A stretch of 64,000 nucleotides of DNA, taken from positions 1 to 64,000 of the forward strand of contig JBQCGP010000076.1 in assembly GCA_051955535.1 (NCBI GenBank). The letters are read 5' to 3'. The notes beneath the pieces are model-generated. The model was given only the letters and a program-made list of their open reading frames with translations. It did not search any database and had not been told where the DNA came from. Position 1 is the first letter of the stretch. Each line of letters starts with the position of its first letter. Origin of the DNA: 13-2-20CM-68-14 sp051955535. Lineage in GTDB: Bacteria; Actinomycetota; Thermoleophilia; Gaiellales; Gaiellaceae. A program made the position numbers and the translations under genes. This document shows, one piece after another, positions 1 through 8,119 of the stretch.

Positions 1-48
1 GGGTCTCGAACTCCACGCGCGTGAGTCTAGGTAGTCGCTTTCAAGTCA

Positions 49-120
49 CAGGGACTGTCCCCGAACGGGGACTCCCAACAACGGTTGTTGGGACAGGCAC
101 CCTCCGGGTGCCAGTCCCTG
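49..120. repeat. Cloverleaf-like palindromic element
   Basis: An outer 9-bp inverted repeat (CAGGGACTG at 49-57, CAGTCCCTG at 112-120) encloses three further perfect hairpins: a 6-bp stem at 57-72, a 10-bp stem at 73-93 with a 1-nt loop, and a 7-bp GGCACCC/GGGTGCC stem at 96-112. Folded as one strand this gives a four-way, cloverleaf-shaped structure. It lies downstream of the 3' end of the 127-705 minus-strand gene. The layout resembles REP/MITE-type extragenic palindromes. The GGTGCC theme recurs in the 7927-8101 element. Function is unknown. Confidence 0.7.
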
Positions 121-126
121 CCTAGG

Positions 127-705
127 TCAGCTCCAGCTGAACGGCTTCGCGACCGTGTCGAAGACGATCAGGAACATCAGCGCGATATCGACGCGCGCGA
201 CGAGCAGGATCCGCCGCAGCCGGGCTTGCGCTTCGGGTGATTTCGGCCCGAGCTCCGCTGCAATCTTGTTGAGCCGGTGCGCCTCGGGCCCGAGAAACAG
301 GATCCCCGTCGCGGCCGACAGACCCCACGCGACGAGCCCGAAGATGATCCAGAATTGGCCGTAGCCGATCTTGCCGTTGATCGTCATCGCGATCGCGAAG
401 CCGAGCACGACGAACGCCATCAACGGGAAGAGGCGGCCCGCGACGGCCTCGGCCCAGTGGCCGATCTGAAGCAGCTGGTCGTCGTCGTTCGCGAGCTCCG
501 CGAGCACTGCGATGATCGTGAGGAAAACACCACCGCCGACCCAGATGACCGCGGCGCCGACGTGCAGCATCTTGAAGACGAAGTACCAGGGGGCGTTCGC
601 GGCGAAGATGATCGAGACGACGACGAGCGCGAGCGCAATCGTCGAGGTGACGATGACCGACGCGCGCCGACGGCTCTCGTCCGTCGTGACAACGACTTGT
701 TCCAT
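127..705 (-). CDS. DUF2269-like integral membrane protein
   Basis: A 192-residue protein with about four hydrophobic helices: roughly residues 17-37, 45-67, 92-110 and 115-138. A last hydrophobic stretch near 168-185 may be a fifth. The pattern of a first helix, the segment KMLHVGAAVIWVGGGVF and the IGYGQFWIIFGL stretch resembles the DUF2269 family of predicted inner-membrane proteins, whose function is not known. The conserved-looking His in helix 2 (KMLHVG) could be a cofactor ligand, which is inference. The next gene downstream on this strand would lie beyond the window edge. About 50 nt separate its start from the end of grxD. Confidence 0.6.
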   Translation of the reverse strand: MEQVVVTTDESRRRASVIVTSTIALALVVVSIIFAANAPWYFVFKMLHVGAAVIWVGGGVFLTIIAVLAELANDDDQLLQIGHWAEAVAGRLFPLMAFVVLGFAIAMTINGKIGYGQFWIIFGLVAWGLSAATGILFLGPEAHRLNKIAAELGPKSPEAQARLRRILLVARVDIALMFLIVFDTVAKPFSWS

Positions 706-754
706 GACCTCTCTTTTCAGGTGATGGCTCGGACCGTCACCGATCCTAGTGGGG

Positions 755-1117
755 TCAGGCGACGGCGACTACCTTCTCTGCGCCTGCGGCGCGGTAGTCC
801 GGGCCGAGCTTCTCCTCGAGCGTCCGCTCGAGCTCACCGCTCTGTGCGAGCTCCTCAACGATGTCCGCGCCGCCGATCAGCTCGCCGCGCACGAAGATCT
901 GCGGGATCGTCGGCCAGCTCGAGATCGCGGACAGCTCCTGGCGGATGCGCGGATCCGGCAAGACGTCGACTGCGGTCACCGGCGCACCGGCGGCACGGAG
1001 GGCCTCGAGCGCGCGCATCGAGTTGCCGCACATGACGAACTGCGGACTGCCCTTCATGAACAGCGCCACATCCTCGCCGTCGATGACGTTCTGAATCTGG
1101 TCACGAAGCTCGTTCAA
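755..1117 (-). CDS. grxD: Monothiol glutaredoxin, Grx4 family
   Basis: A 120-residue protein with the Grx4-type layout: the KGSP segment at 22-25, the active site Cys30-Gly-Asn-Ser33, the WPTIPQIF cis-proline segment near 68-75 and the GGADI glutathione-binding segment near 82-86. Family members bind a glutathione-ligated [2Fe-2S] cluster at a CGFS motif and carry or sense Fe-S clusters, often with BolA. Here the Phe of CGFS is Asn. It overlaps the bolA stop by 4 nt (ATGA), so the two are very likely co-translated. Identification is firm. The effect of Asn32 on cluster binding is unknown. Confidence 0.9.
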   Translation of the reverse strand: MNELRDQIQNVIDGEDVALFMKGSPQFVMCGNSMRALEALRAAGAPVTAVDVLPDPRIRQELSAISSWPTIPQIFVRGELIGGADIVEELAQSGELERTLEEKLGPDYRAAGAEKVVAVA

Positions 1118-1347
1118 TTCGTTCCTTTCGTCTTGATCCGTAGTTCGTGAATCGTGCCATCGGCGAGCGGGGCTGCGAGCGCCTCGTTGACCAGCCGGTG
1201 CTGCTCGATCAGCGGCAGGCCGTCGAACCGTTCACTCGCCACCGTCACCTGGAAGTGGTCGCCGCCGCCGGTGCGGTCCTCGACCGCGAGCTCGCTCGCG
1301 CCCGGGAACGCCTGCTGGAGCAATGTTCGGAGCCGTTCCTCGACCAC
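1114..1347 (-). CDS. bolA: BolA/IbaG family protein
   Basis: A 77-residue protein with a GTG start, the full length of a single BolA domain. It shows the family pattern of an N-terminal helix (MVEERLRTLLQQAF), a central strand GGDHFQVTV and the signature helix around residues 43-58 (FDGLPLIEQHRLVNEAL), ending in LRIKTKG. BolA proteins partner with CGFS glutaredoxins around a shared [2Fe-2S] cluster, using a conserved His (here probably His49 or the His of DHF). The directly coupled grxD gene supports this role. The start lies only 45 nt from the oppositely oriented cyclase gene, so the two share a short divergent promoter region. Confidence 0.92.
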   Translation of the reverse strand: MVEERLRTLLQQAFPGASELAVEDRTGGGDHFQVTVASERFDGLPLIEQHRLVNEALAAPLADGTIHELRIKTKGTN

Positions 1348-1392
1348 ACGCCGATGCTAGCCGCCGGCACGCATCGTGATTACGGTGTTTGC

Positions 1393-4300
1393 ATGGTCTG
1401 TCGCTCCTGCGGCACCGAGAACCGCGCCGGACGCAAGTTCTGCGCGGAATGCGGCGCGCCCCTCGCCGTCGCCTGCCCCGCATGTAGAGCGCCGAACGAA
1501 CCCGGCGAGCGCTTCTGCGGCGAGTGTGGCGCGAGGCTCGAGGGTGCCCAACCGGCGGAGTCGGGCGAAGCGGGCTCCGCCTCCGAGCGACGGCTCGTAT
1601 CGGTCCTCTTCGCCGACCTGGTCGGCTTCACGAGCCTTTCCGAGCAGCGCGACTCGGAGGAGGTGCGGGAGTTCCTCTCGCACTACTTCGAGACGGCCCG
1701 CCGCACGATCGACCGCTTCGGCGGCACGATCGAGAAGTTCATAGGTGACGCGGTGATGGCCGTGTGGGGCACGCCCGTTGCGCACGAGGACGATGCGGAG
1801 CGTGCAGTGCGGGCGGCGCTCGACCTCCTGCCCGCGGTCGCTGCGCTCGGCGCCGAGGCGGGCTCGGGCGGGCTACGCGCCCGCGCGGCGGTGCTGACGG
1901 GCGAGGCCGCAGTGGCCCTCGATGCCGAGGGTCAGGGAATGGTCGCGGGCGACCTCGTCAACTCCGCCTCGCGCGTGCAGGCGCTCGCCGAGCCGGGGAC
2001 GGTCCTCGTCGGCGAGGCGACGCGGCGCTCCTCGGAAGCCGCGATCGCCTACGAGAACGTAGGCACGCACGAGCTGAAGGGGAGGGCAGAGCCGCTGCCG
2101 CTTTGGCGCGCCGACCGGGTGATAGCGACCCGAGGCGGCGGCGGGCGATCGACCGGACTCGAGGCGCCGTTCGTCGGCCGCGACGCGGAGCTGCGGCTCG
2201 TCAAGGATCTGTTCCACGCCGCCGCCGACGAGCGCAAGGCGCGGCTCGTGTCCGTCGTCGGCGTCGCCGGGGTCGGGAAGTCGCGGCTGTCCTGGGAGTT
2301 CCAGAAGTACCTCGACGGCCTCGTGGAGACGATCCTCTGGCACCGGGGCCGCTGCCTCGCCTACGGCGAGGGCGTTGCGTTCTGGGCGCTCGCGGAGATG
2401 GTCCGGATGCGGGCCGGGATCGCAGAGGAAGAGGCTCCGGGGACGGCACTAGAGAAGCTCAAGGGAGCAATCGCCGAGTACGTCACGGACGCAGATGAAG
2501 CGGCATGGCTGGAGCCACGGCTTGCGCATCTGCTCGGTCTCGGCGAGCCCACCTCCGCCACCCGAGAGGATCTCTTCTCGGCGTGGCGGTTGTTCTTCGA
2601 GCGCCTCGCGCAGGAAGGGCCGACGGTGCTGGTGTTCGAGGACCTTCAGTGGGCCGACACCGCGTTGCTCGACTTCGTCGAGTACCTGCTCGAGTGGTCG
2701 CGCTCCCACCCCCTCTTCGTGCTCACGCTCGCCCGCCCCGAGCTCGCGGACCGTCAGCCGAGCTGGGGCGCCGGGAAGCGCGACTTCACCTCCCTCTTCC
2801 TGGAGCCGCTGCCGCCGGAGGCGATGGAAGAGCTGCTTCGAGGCTTCGTTCCGGGGCTGCCCGACGAGTTGCGGACGCGGATCCGCGAGCGCGCCGAGGG
2901 CATCCCCCTCTATGCAGTGGAAACGGTGCGGATGCTCCTCGACAGAGGGCTGCTCGAGCGCGACAACGGCGCCTACCGACCGACCGAGGCGATCGAGACG
3001 CTCGAGGTGCCCGAGACGTTGCATGCCCTGATCGCGGCACGCCTGGACGACCTCGCTTCAGAAGAGCGCCGCGTGCTCGGTGACGCCGCCGTACTCGGGA
3101 AGAGCTTCACCAAGCGTGCACTCGCCGCCCTGACCGGCACTGTGGAGGACGAGCTCGAGCCGCTGCTTGCCGCCCTCGTTCGGAAGGAGATCCTCACGCT
3201 TCAGACCGACCCGCTCTCGCCGGAGCACGGTCAGTACGCCTTTCTACAGGCGCTCGTCCAGAAAGTGGCGCACGACACCCTCTCGCGTCGAGAGCGCAAG
3301 GCGCGTCACCTTGCGGCAGCCGAGTTCTTCGAGACGAGCTGGGGAGCGGAGGAACAGGAGATCGTCGAGGTGATCGCCTCCCACTACCTCGAGGCGTACG
3401 AGGCCGATACAGCCGCCGCCGACGCAGCGGCGATCAAGGCAAAGGCGCGCGAGCAACTTGCCAAGGCCGGCGCCCGGGCGGCTTCGCTTGCAGCGGCCCC
3501 GGAGGCGCAGCGCTACTTCGACCAGGCGGCTGCGCTCGCGGACGATCCCGGCGCCCAGGCCGAGCTCCTCGATCACGCTGGAGAGGCGGCAGAGGCAGCA
3601 GGCCACCCCGACCTTGCTGTCGAGCGGTTCCGCGAGGCAATCGCGCTCCTCGAGTCGCAAGACCGCCCGCATGCAGTCGCGCGTGTCTCGGCGCATCTGG
3701 GGGCCTCGCTCTTCCATCTCGGTGAGATCGAAGCGGGAGTCGAGCAGATGGAGCAATCGTTCACCGTTCTCTCGCAGGATGAGCCGGACGACGATCTGGC
3801 CGCGCTGGCGGCAGAGCTCGCGCGCCAGTACTTCTTCCTGGGAAACCTCGACCGGGCCGGCGAGCGCGTCGAGCTTGCGCTCGAGATTGCGGAATCGCTC
3901 TGGCTGCCGGACCGACTGGCCGACGCGCTGAACACGAAGCATCTCGTGCTCATGGGCCGAGGCAGGGAAGAGGAGGCGATGGCCCTGCTCAAGCACGCGC
4001 TCGACGTGGCACTCGAGAACGACACCCCGGCGGCCATGCGCGCGTACACCAACCTCGGTCACGACATGCGGTCCTTAGACCGGTACGAGGAGGCACGGAC
4101 GATCGACCTGGCCGGGCTTGCCCACTCTCGCAAGCTCGGGAACCGCGTCAGTGAGGCGTACCAGCTGCACCACCTGGCGCTGGCCCACTACTTCGCCGGA
4201 GAATGGGATGACGGGATTGCGCTGGTCGAGGAGCTCATGGACTACGAGATCCGAATTGCGCAGTCCGTGTGCTTGATCCCGGGGGCGCCGCTCCGCGTGC

Positions 4301-4899
4301 ACCGCGGAGACGTCGAGACGGCCCAAGCCGAGGTCGAGGCGTGGGTTGAAGCGCCCGGTGACGAGCAGGAACGCTGTCTATACGACGCGGCTCGCGCGAT
4401 CGTCGCGCTCGCGGGTGAACGTCCCGCGGATGCGCTCGATGCGGCCGAAGCGGCGTTCGGATTCCGGGACAAAGCGCACACCTTCGCAAAGGAGGGGTTC
4501 GTCGTCGGAGGGGAAGCAGCTTTTGCGCTCGGAAAGCTCGATCGCGTCGAAGCATTCCTCGCCGAGGTGCGCGCGATGCCACCGGGGCTGACGCCGCCGT
4601 ACCTCCGGGCTCACTCGGCGCGCTTCGCGGCGCGCCTGGCTGCAGCGCAGAACGAGCATGAGCTTGTAGAGCCGAGCTTCGAGGCCGCGGTACAAGCCTT
4701 CCGCGACCTTGGCCTCCCGTTCTACCTTGCGATCGCCCTGCTCGAGCAGGGCGAGTGGCTGATCGCTCGCGGCCGCGCCGCCGAAGCCGAGCGGCGCCTG
4801 GAAGAGGCGAAGGCGATCTTCGAGCGGCTGGAGGCACGCCCGTGGCTCGACCGGTTCGGCCGCGCGGCCGCCCCCGCCGAGGAGGTCGCGCTAGGTTGA
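1393..4899 (+). CDS. Adenylate/guanylate cyclase with zinc ribbons, AAA ATPase and TPR region
   Basis: A 1168-residue cytoplasmic signalling protein. I place the start at ATG 1393. An open frame continues upstream, but it runs antisense through bolA and lacks similarity. Two CxxC pairs at C3/C6-C17/C20 and again at C28/C31-C42/C45 form a double zinc ribbon. The class III cyclase domain (about 66-240) keeps both metal aspartates (D75 in FAD, D119 in IGDAV) and the transition-state pair N190/R194, so it should be active. A large ATPase follows, with Walker A at G290-S297 and Walker B at LVFEDLQWAD. The C-terminal third is TPR-like helical repeats. Its stop overlaps the convergent neighbour by 9 nt. 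This multi-domain architecture is common in actinobacteria; the input signal is unknown. Confidence 0.9.
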   Translation: MVCRSCGTENRAGRKFCAECGAPLAVACPACRAPNEPGERFCGECGARLEGAQPAESGEAGSASERRLVSVLFADLVGFTSLSEQRDSEEVREFLSHYFETARRTIDRFGGTIEKFIGDAVMAVWGTPVAHEDDAERAVRAALDLLPAVAALGAEAGSGGLRARAAVLTGEAAVALDAEGQGMVAGDLVNSASRVQALAEPGTVLVGEATRRSSEAAIAYENVGTHELKGRAEPLPLWRADRVIATRGGGGRSTGLEAPFVGRDAELRLVKDLFHAAADERKARLVSVVGVAGVGKSRLSWEFQKYLDGLVETILWHRGRCLAYGEGVAFWALAEMVRMRAGIAEEEAPGTALEKLKGAIAEYVTDADEAAWLEPRLAHLLGLGEPTSATREDLFSAWRLFFERLAQEGPTVLVFEDLQWADTALLDFVEYLLEWSRSHPLFVLTLARPELADRQPSWGAGKRDFTSLFLEPLPPEAMEELLRGFVPGLPDELRTRIRERAEGIPLYAVETVRMLLDRGLLERDNGAYRPTEAIETLEVPETLHALIAARLDDLASEERRVLGDAAVLGKSFTKRALAALTGTVEDELEPLLAALVRKEILTLQTDPLSPEHGQYAFLQALVQKVAHDTLSRRERKARHLAAAEFFETSWGAEEQEIVEVIASHYLEAYEADTAAADAAAIKAKAREQLAKAGARAASLAAAPEAQRYFDQAAALADDPGAQAELLDHAGEAAEAAGHPDLAVERFREAIALLESQDRPHAVARVSAHLGASLFHLGEIEAGVEQMEQSFTVLSQDEPDDDLAALAAELARQYFFLGNLDRAGERVELALEIAESLWLPDRLADALNTKHLVLMGRGREEEAMALLKHALDVALENDTPAAMRAYTNLGHDMRSLDRYEEARTIDLAGLAHSRKLGNRVSEAYQLHHLALAHYFAGEWDDGIALVEELMDYEIRIAQSVCLIPGAPLRVHRGDVETAQAEVEAWVEAPGDEQERCLYDAARAIVALAGERPADALDAAEAAFGFRDKAHTFAKEGFVVGGEAAFALGKLDRVEAFLAEVRAMPPGLTPPYLRAHSARFAARLAAAQNEHELVEPSFEAAVQAFRDLGLPFYLAIALLEQGEWLIARGRAAEAERRLEEAKAIFERLEARPWLDRFGRAAAPAEEVALG

Positions 4900-6306
4900 G
4901 CCCCGCGAGTTCCCGCGCTGGTGGGCGAGGTACTCGAGCAGGTCCGAGCGGGTGATCATCCCCACGGGCCGGCCCTCACGGGCGACGACGACGGCGTTCG
5001 TCCGGCCGGTCAGCGTCGGGAAGACCTCGTCGAGGGAATCGTCGACGTCGATCGTCGCGAGCGGCGGCTGCATCGCGTTGGCGACGTCCTCGTGAAGCGC
5101 GTCCGGGTTCTTGAAGACGCGGTCGAGCAGATCGCGGTCCTGGAGCGAGCCGACCACGTCCGCCAGCGACTCCGACTCGCCGTCGCGCACGACGGGCAGC
5201 TGCGAGATCGAGTAGCGCTGCATCAGCTCGATCGCCTCGCCGACCTTCTGATGCGACCCGATCACGACGAACTCCGGCACACCCGGTTCTTCGGAGCGCT
5301 TAGCACTCAGCACGACCTCGACCGTCGGCGCGGGCGCCTGCCGCTCGAGGAAGCCGTGGTCGAGCATCCAGTTGTCGTCGAAGAACTTCGAGAGGTAGTT
5401 GCGGCCGGTGTCGGGGATCATCGTCAGGATCCGACACTCGGGGCCGAAACGCTCTGCCACTAAGAGCGCCGCCCAGATCGTCGTCCCGGCCGAGCCGCCG
5501 GCGAGGATGCCCTCCTCGCGGGCCAGCCGCCGCGCGGTCAGGAACGAATCGCGGTCGGAGACGCGGATCCACTCGTCGACGACGTCAGGGTCCATCGTCT
5601 CTGGCCAGCTGTCTTTGCCGATTCCTTCGACGAGGTACGGGTGGACGTCGCCGTCGTCGTGCGCCGTGTAGACCGAACCTTCCGGGTCGGCGCCGACGAT
5701 CAGCACCTCGGGCTTGCGCTCCTTGAAGAAACGGCCGACGCCGGAGATCGTGCCGCCCGTGCCGACCGAGATGACGATCGCGTCGAGCTCGCCGCCCGTC
5801 TGCTCGAGGATCTCGGGGCCGGTCACATCGTAGTGCGCATCCGGGTTCGCCATGTTCGAATACTGGTCGGGCTTGAAGCCGCCCGGGATCTCCTCGGCCA
5901 GTCGGTCGGAGACCGAGTAGTAGCTCTCCGGCGATTCCGGCGGCACGGCGGTGGGGCAGATCACGACCTCGGCGCCGTAGGCGCGCAGGAGCGCGATCTT
6001 CTCCTGGCTCATCTTGTCAGGCATCACGAAGATGCACCGGTAGCCCTTGAGCGCCGCTGCGATTGCGAGGCCGACGCCGGTGTTCCCCGAGGTCGGCTCG
6101 ACGATCGTCCCGCCGGTGCGGAGCTTTCCGTCGCGCTCGGCCTGCTCGATCATCGGCAGGCCGATCCGGTCCTTGACCGAGCCACCGGGGTTCAGGTACT
6201 CGAGCTTCGCCAGCAGCGTCGGCTCGATGTCGCGGCCGATCGCGTCGAGTCGAACGATCGGCGTCCGGCCGACGAGGTCGAGCAGGATCGGATACTCGGC
6301 AGCCAC
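4891..6306 (-). CDS. Cystathionine beta-synthase / cysteine synthase-type PLP enzyme with CBS pair
   Basis: A 471-residue protein of the fold-type II PLP family. The Schiff-base lysine is K45 in NPGGSVKDR, the substrate-carboxylate loop is T72-SGNTG77, and GTGGTISG forms the phosphate-binding loop. The segment EPTSGNTGVGLAIAA matches cysteine synthase and cystathionine beta-synthase. From about residue 340 a tandem pair of CBS domains follows, as in cystathionine beta-synthases, where they allow adenosyl-ligand regulation. The reaction is therefore probably serine plus homocysteine to cystathionine, although O-acetylserine sulfhydrylase activity cannot be excluded. No homocysteine or lyase gene is adjacent. 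The gene is convergent with the cyclase gene. Confidence 0.9.
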   Translation of the reverse strand: MAAEYPILLDLVGRTPIVRLDAIGRDIEPTLLAKLEYLNPGGSVKDRIGLPMIEQAERDGKLRTGGTIVEPTSGNTGVGLAIAAALKGYRCIFVMPDKMSQEKIALLRAYGAEVVICPTAVPPESPESYYSVSDRLAEEIPGGFKPDQYSNMANPDAHYDVTGPEILEQTGGELDAIVISVGTGGTISGVGRFFKERKPEVLIVGADPEGSVYTAHDDGDVHPYLVEGIGKDSWPETMDPDVVDEWIRVSDRDSFLTARRLAREEGILAGGSAGTTIWAALLVAERFGPECRILTMIPDTGRNYLSKFFDDNWMLDHGFLERQAPAPTVEVVLSAKRSEEPGVPEFVVIGSHQKVGEAIELMQRYSISQLPVVRDGESESLADVVGSLQDRDLLDRVFKNPDALHEDVANAMQPPLATIDVDDSLDEVFPTLTGRTNAVVVAREGRPVGMITRSDLLEYLAHQRGNSRGST

Positions 6307-6339
6307 TCCGCCCGAAAGCTTAGAGCCCGAAAGAGGCTC

Positions 6340-7803
6340 TCAAACGGCCGCCCGAGCAGGCTCTTGCTCGACGACGTCTTCCCTGTGGACGCCACGCAGG
6401 AGGACGAACGCGGCCGCCGCGCCCAGAACCGCCAGTGCGATCAACGCCCAGAATGCGTCGTGATAGCCGTTCACGAATGCTTGAGCTGTTCCGCCCTCGT
6501 CCTTGGCCGTCGTCCTGAAAATGGTCGTCGCGATCGCGATTCCGATTGCTCCACCGATCTGCTGGCTCGTATTGATCAGACCGGAGGCGAGGCCCGCCTC
6601 GCGCGGCGCAACCTGGGCGAGTGCCGCGATCGTCACGGGGACGAACGCGAACGCGAGCCCCAGGGCGAAGGTGAGGTAGGCCGGAAGCAGGTCCGGCCAG
6701 AAGCTGCCGGCCACCGGGAGCCTGGTATACGCGACCATCGATCCCGCGAGGGCGAGAAGCCCGACGACAATGATCGGCCGGGGGCCGAACCTGGTTGTCA
6801 GGGCCTGGGCGACTCCGGCCCAGATCACGGTGGTCCCGGCGGTCGCAAGGAACGTGACTCCCGTCTTCAACGCCGACCAGCCCAGGGTTTCCTGCACGTA
6901 AAAGGTCAGGATGAAGAAGTCGGCGAAGATCACCGCGCCGAGCAGGAATCCGACCACGTTGGCCCCCAGCAGCGAGCGGATCCGGAAGATGCTGAAGGGC
7001 ACGAGCGGAGCTGAGCCGCGAAGCTCGATCAGCACGGCGGCCGCGAGGATGATCGCCGACGCGATGAGAAGCAGAATCGTTCGGGTCGAGCCCCAGCCGA
7101 CGTCCGGCGCCTTCGCGATCGCGTAGACCAGAAGCGCGAGCCCGCCGGTGACGGTGATCGCTCCGGCTACGTCGAAGCGCCGATGTTCGACGTCGGCTCG
7201 GCTCTCCGGGACGTACACCGGCGTCAGTGCGAAGACCAGTGCGCCCACGGGCACGTTGACGAAGAAGATCCATTCCCAGCCGAGGTACTTGGTCAGAATC
7301 CCGCCGAAGAGGACGCCGGCCGCGGCGCCCGAGCCGCCGAGCGCTCCCCAGATCCCGAGCGCCTTGTTCCGCTCTGCCCCCTCCTCGAACGTCGTGCTCA
7401 CGATCGAGAGCGCGGCGGGCGAGATGATCGCTGCGCCGACTCCTTGCACCCCACGGGCGGCGATCAGGACGCCGATGTTCCAGGCCAGGCCGCAGATGAG
7501 TGAGGCGACCGTGAAGAGTGTCAGCCCGACTAGGAAGATCAGACGACGTCCCAGCAGATCGGCCATCCGGCCACCGAGCAACAGGAATCCCCCGAACGTG
7601 ATCGAGTAGGCGATCAGAACCCACTCCACGGTCGCGGGTGTCGTGTGCAGCTTGGTCTGGATCGACGGGATCGCGACGTTGACGATCGCCACGTCGAGGA
7701 CGGTCATGAAGAAGGCCGCCCCGACGACAGCGAGCGTCAGCCAGCGGCGCGGATTCGGTTCGGCGGCAACATCGGTCACGTAGAGTCCTCCCTCTGCTTC
7801 CAC
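6340..7803 (-). CDS. DHA2-family MFS drug exporter (EmrB/QacA type)
   Basis: A 487-residue polytopic protein with about 14 hydrophobic segments. It carries the DHA2 motif VLDVAIVNVAIPSIQ in helix 1, a motif A-like loop GGRMADLLGRR after helix 2, and the antiporter motif C region GVGAAIISPAALSIV in helix 5. These proteins use the proton gradient to expel hydrophobic drugs, dyes or metabolites. The substrate cannot be read from the sequence. No TetR or MarR regulator adjoins it. It ends 33 nt before the start of the cystathionine beta-synthase-like gene, so a short co-transcript is possible. Confidence 0.88.
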   Translation of the reverse strand: MEAEGGLYVTDVAAEPNPRRWLTLAVVGAAFFMTVLDVAIVNVAIPSIQTKLHTTPATVEWVLIAYSITFGGFLLLGGRMADLLGRRLIFLVGLTLFTVASLICGLAWNIGVLIAARGVQGVGAAIISPAALSIVSTTFEEGAERNKALGIWGALGGSGAAAGVLFGGILTKYLGWEWIFFVNVPVGALVFALTPVYVPESRADVEHRRFDVAGAITVTGGLALLVYAIAKAPDVGWGSTRTILLLIASAIILAAAVLIELRGSAPLVPFSIFRIRSLLGANVVGFLLGAVIFADFFILTFYVQETLGWSALKTGVTFLATAGTTVIWAGVAQALTTRFGPRPIIVVGLLALAGSMVAYTRLPVAGSFWPDLLPAYLTFALGLAFAFVPVTIAALAQVAPREAGLASGLINTSQQIGGAIGIAIATTIFRTTAKDEGGTAQAFVNGYHDAFWALIALAVLGAAAAFVLLRGVHREDVVEQEPARAAV

Positions 7804-7926
7804 GTTCGTTTCCCGGCTAAGACGAACGGAACGGCTCCGTAGCGACAGCTATTCCGCTGGAAGCTAGCGCAGAACGCCGTCGACTAGGGCCGATCAAAGC
7901 CGCCCTCGGCCGACCTGACAGGACCT

Positions 7927-8101
7927 GTCCTCGTGCCTGGCACCGGAGCACCGACACCGGCGCGACCCAGTGGCCTTTTGGAGCGTGTCCCGGTGCCAGG
8001 CATGCGGACCGGTCCGAATCGGACAAACGCCTGCATTTCGGATGCTTCCGTCCGGAGGGCGGGACCTGTCCCGGTCCAAATTTGGTGCCAGGCACGAGGA
8101 C
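7927..8101. repeat. 175-bp element with 18-bp terminal inverted repeats
   Basis: This fills most of the 316-bp gap between the MFS start and the purH stop (7804-8119). The ends are a perfect 18-bp inverted repeat (7927-7944 and 8084-8101) built around CGTGCCTGGCACC. Inside lie another copy of the CCGGTGCCAGGCA core near 7991-8004 and short palindromes (GGACCTGTCC, GGACCGGTCC). There is no open frame of interest and no transposase. It looks like a non-autonomous repeat of the GTGCCAGGCAC type and shares its theme with the 49-120 element. The rest of the gap shows nothing I can name. Confidence 0.7.
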
Positions 8102-8119
8102 CCGCCCCGACCGGACGGG

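Noticed and set aside
1147..1392. Upstream extension of the adenylate cyclase gene by 82 codons
   Set aside because: The extension runs antisense to bolA and shows no domain. The zinc-ribbon sequence begins at ATG 1393.
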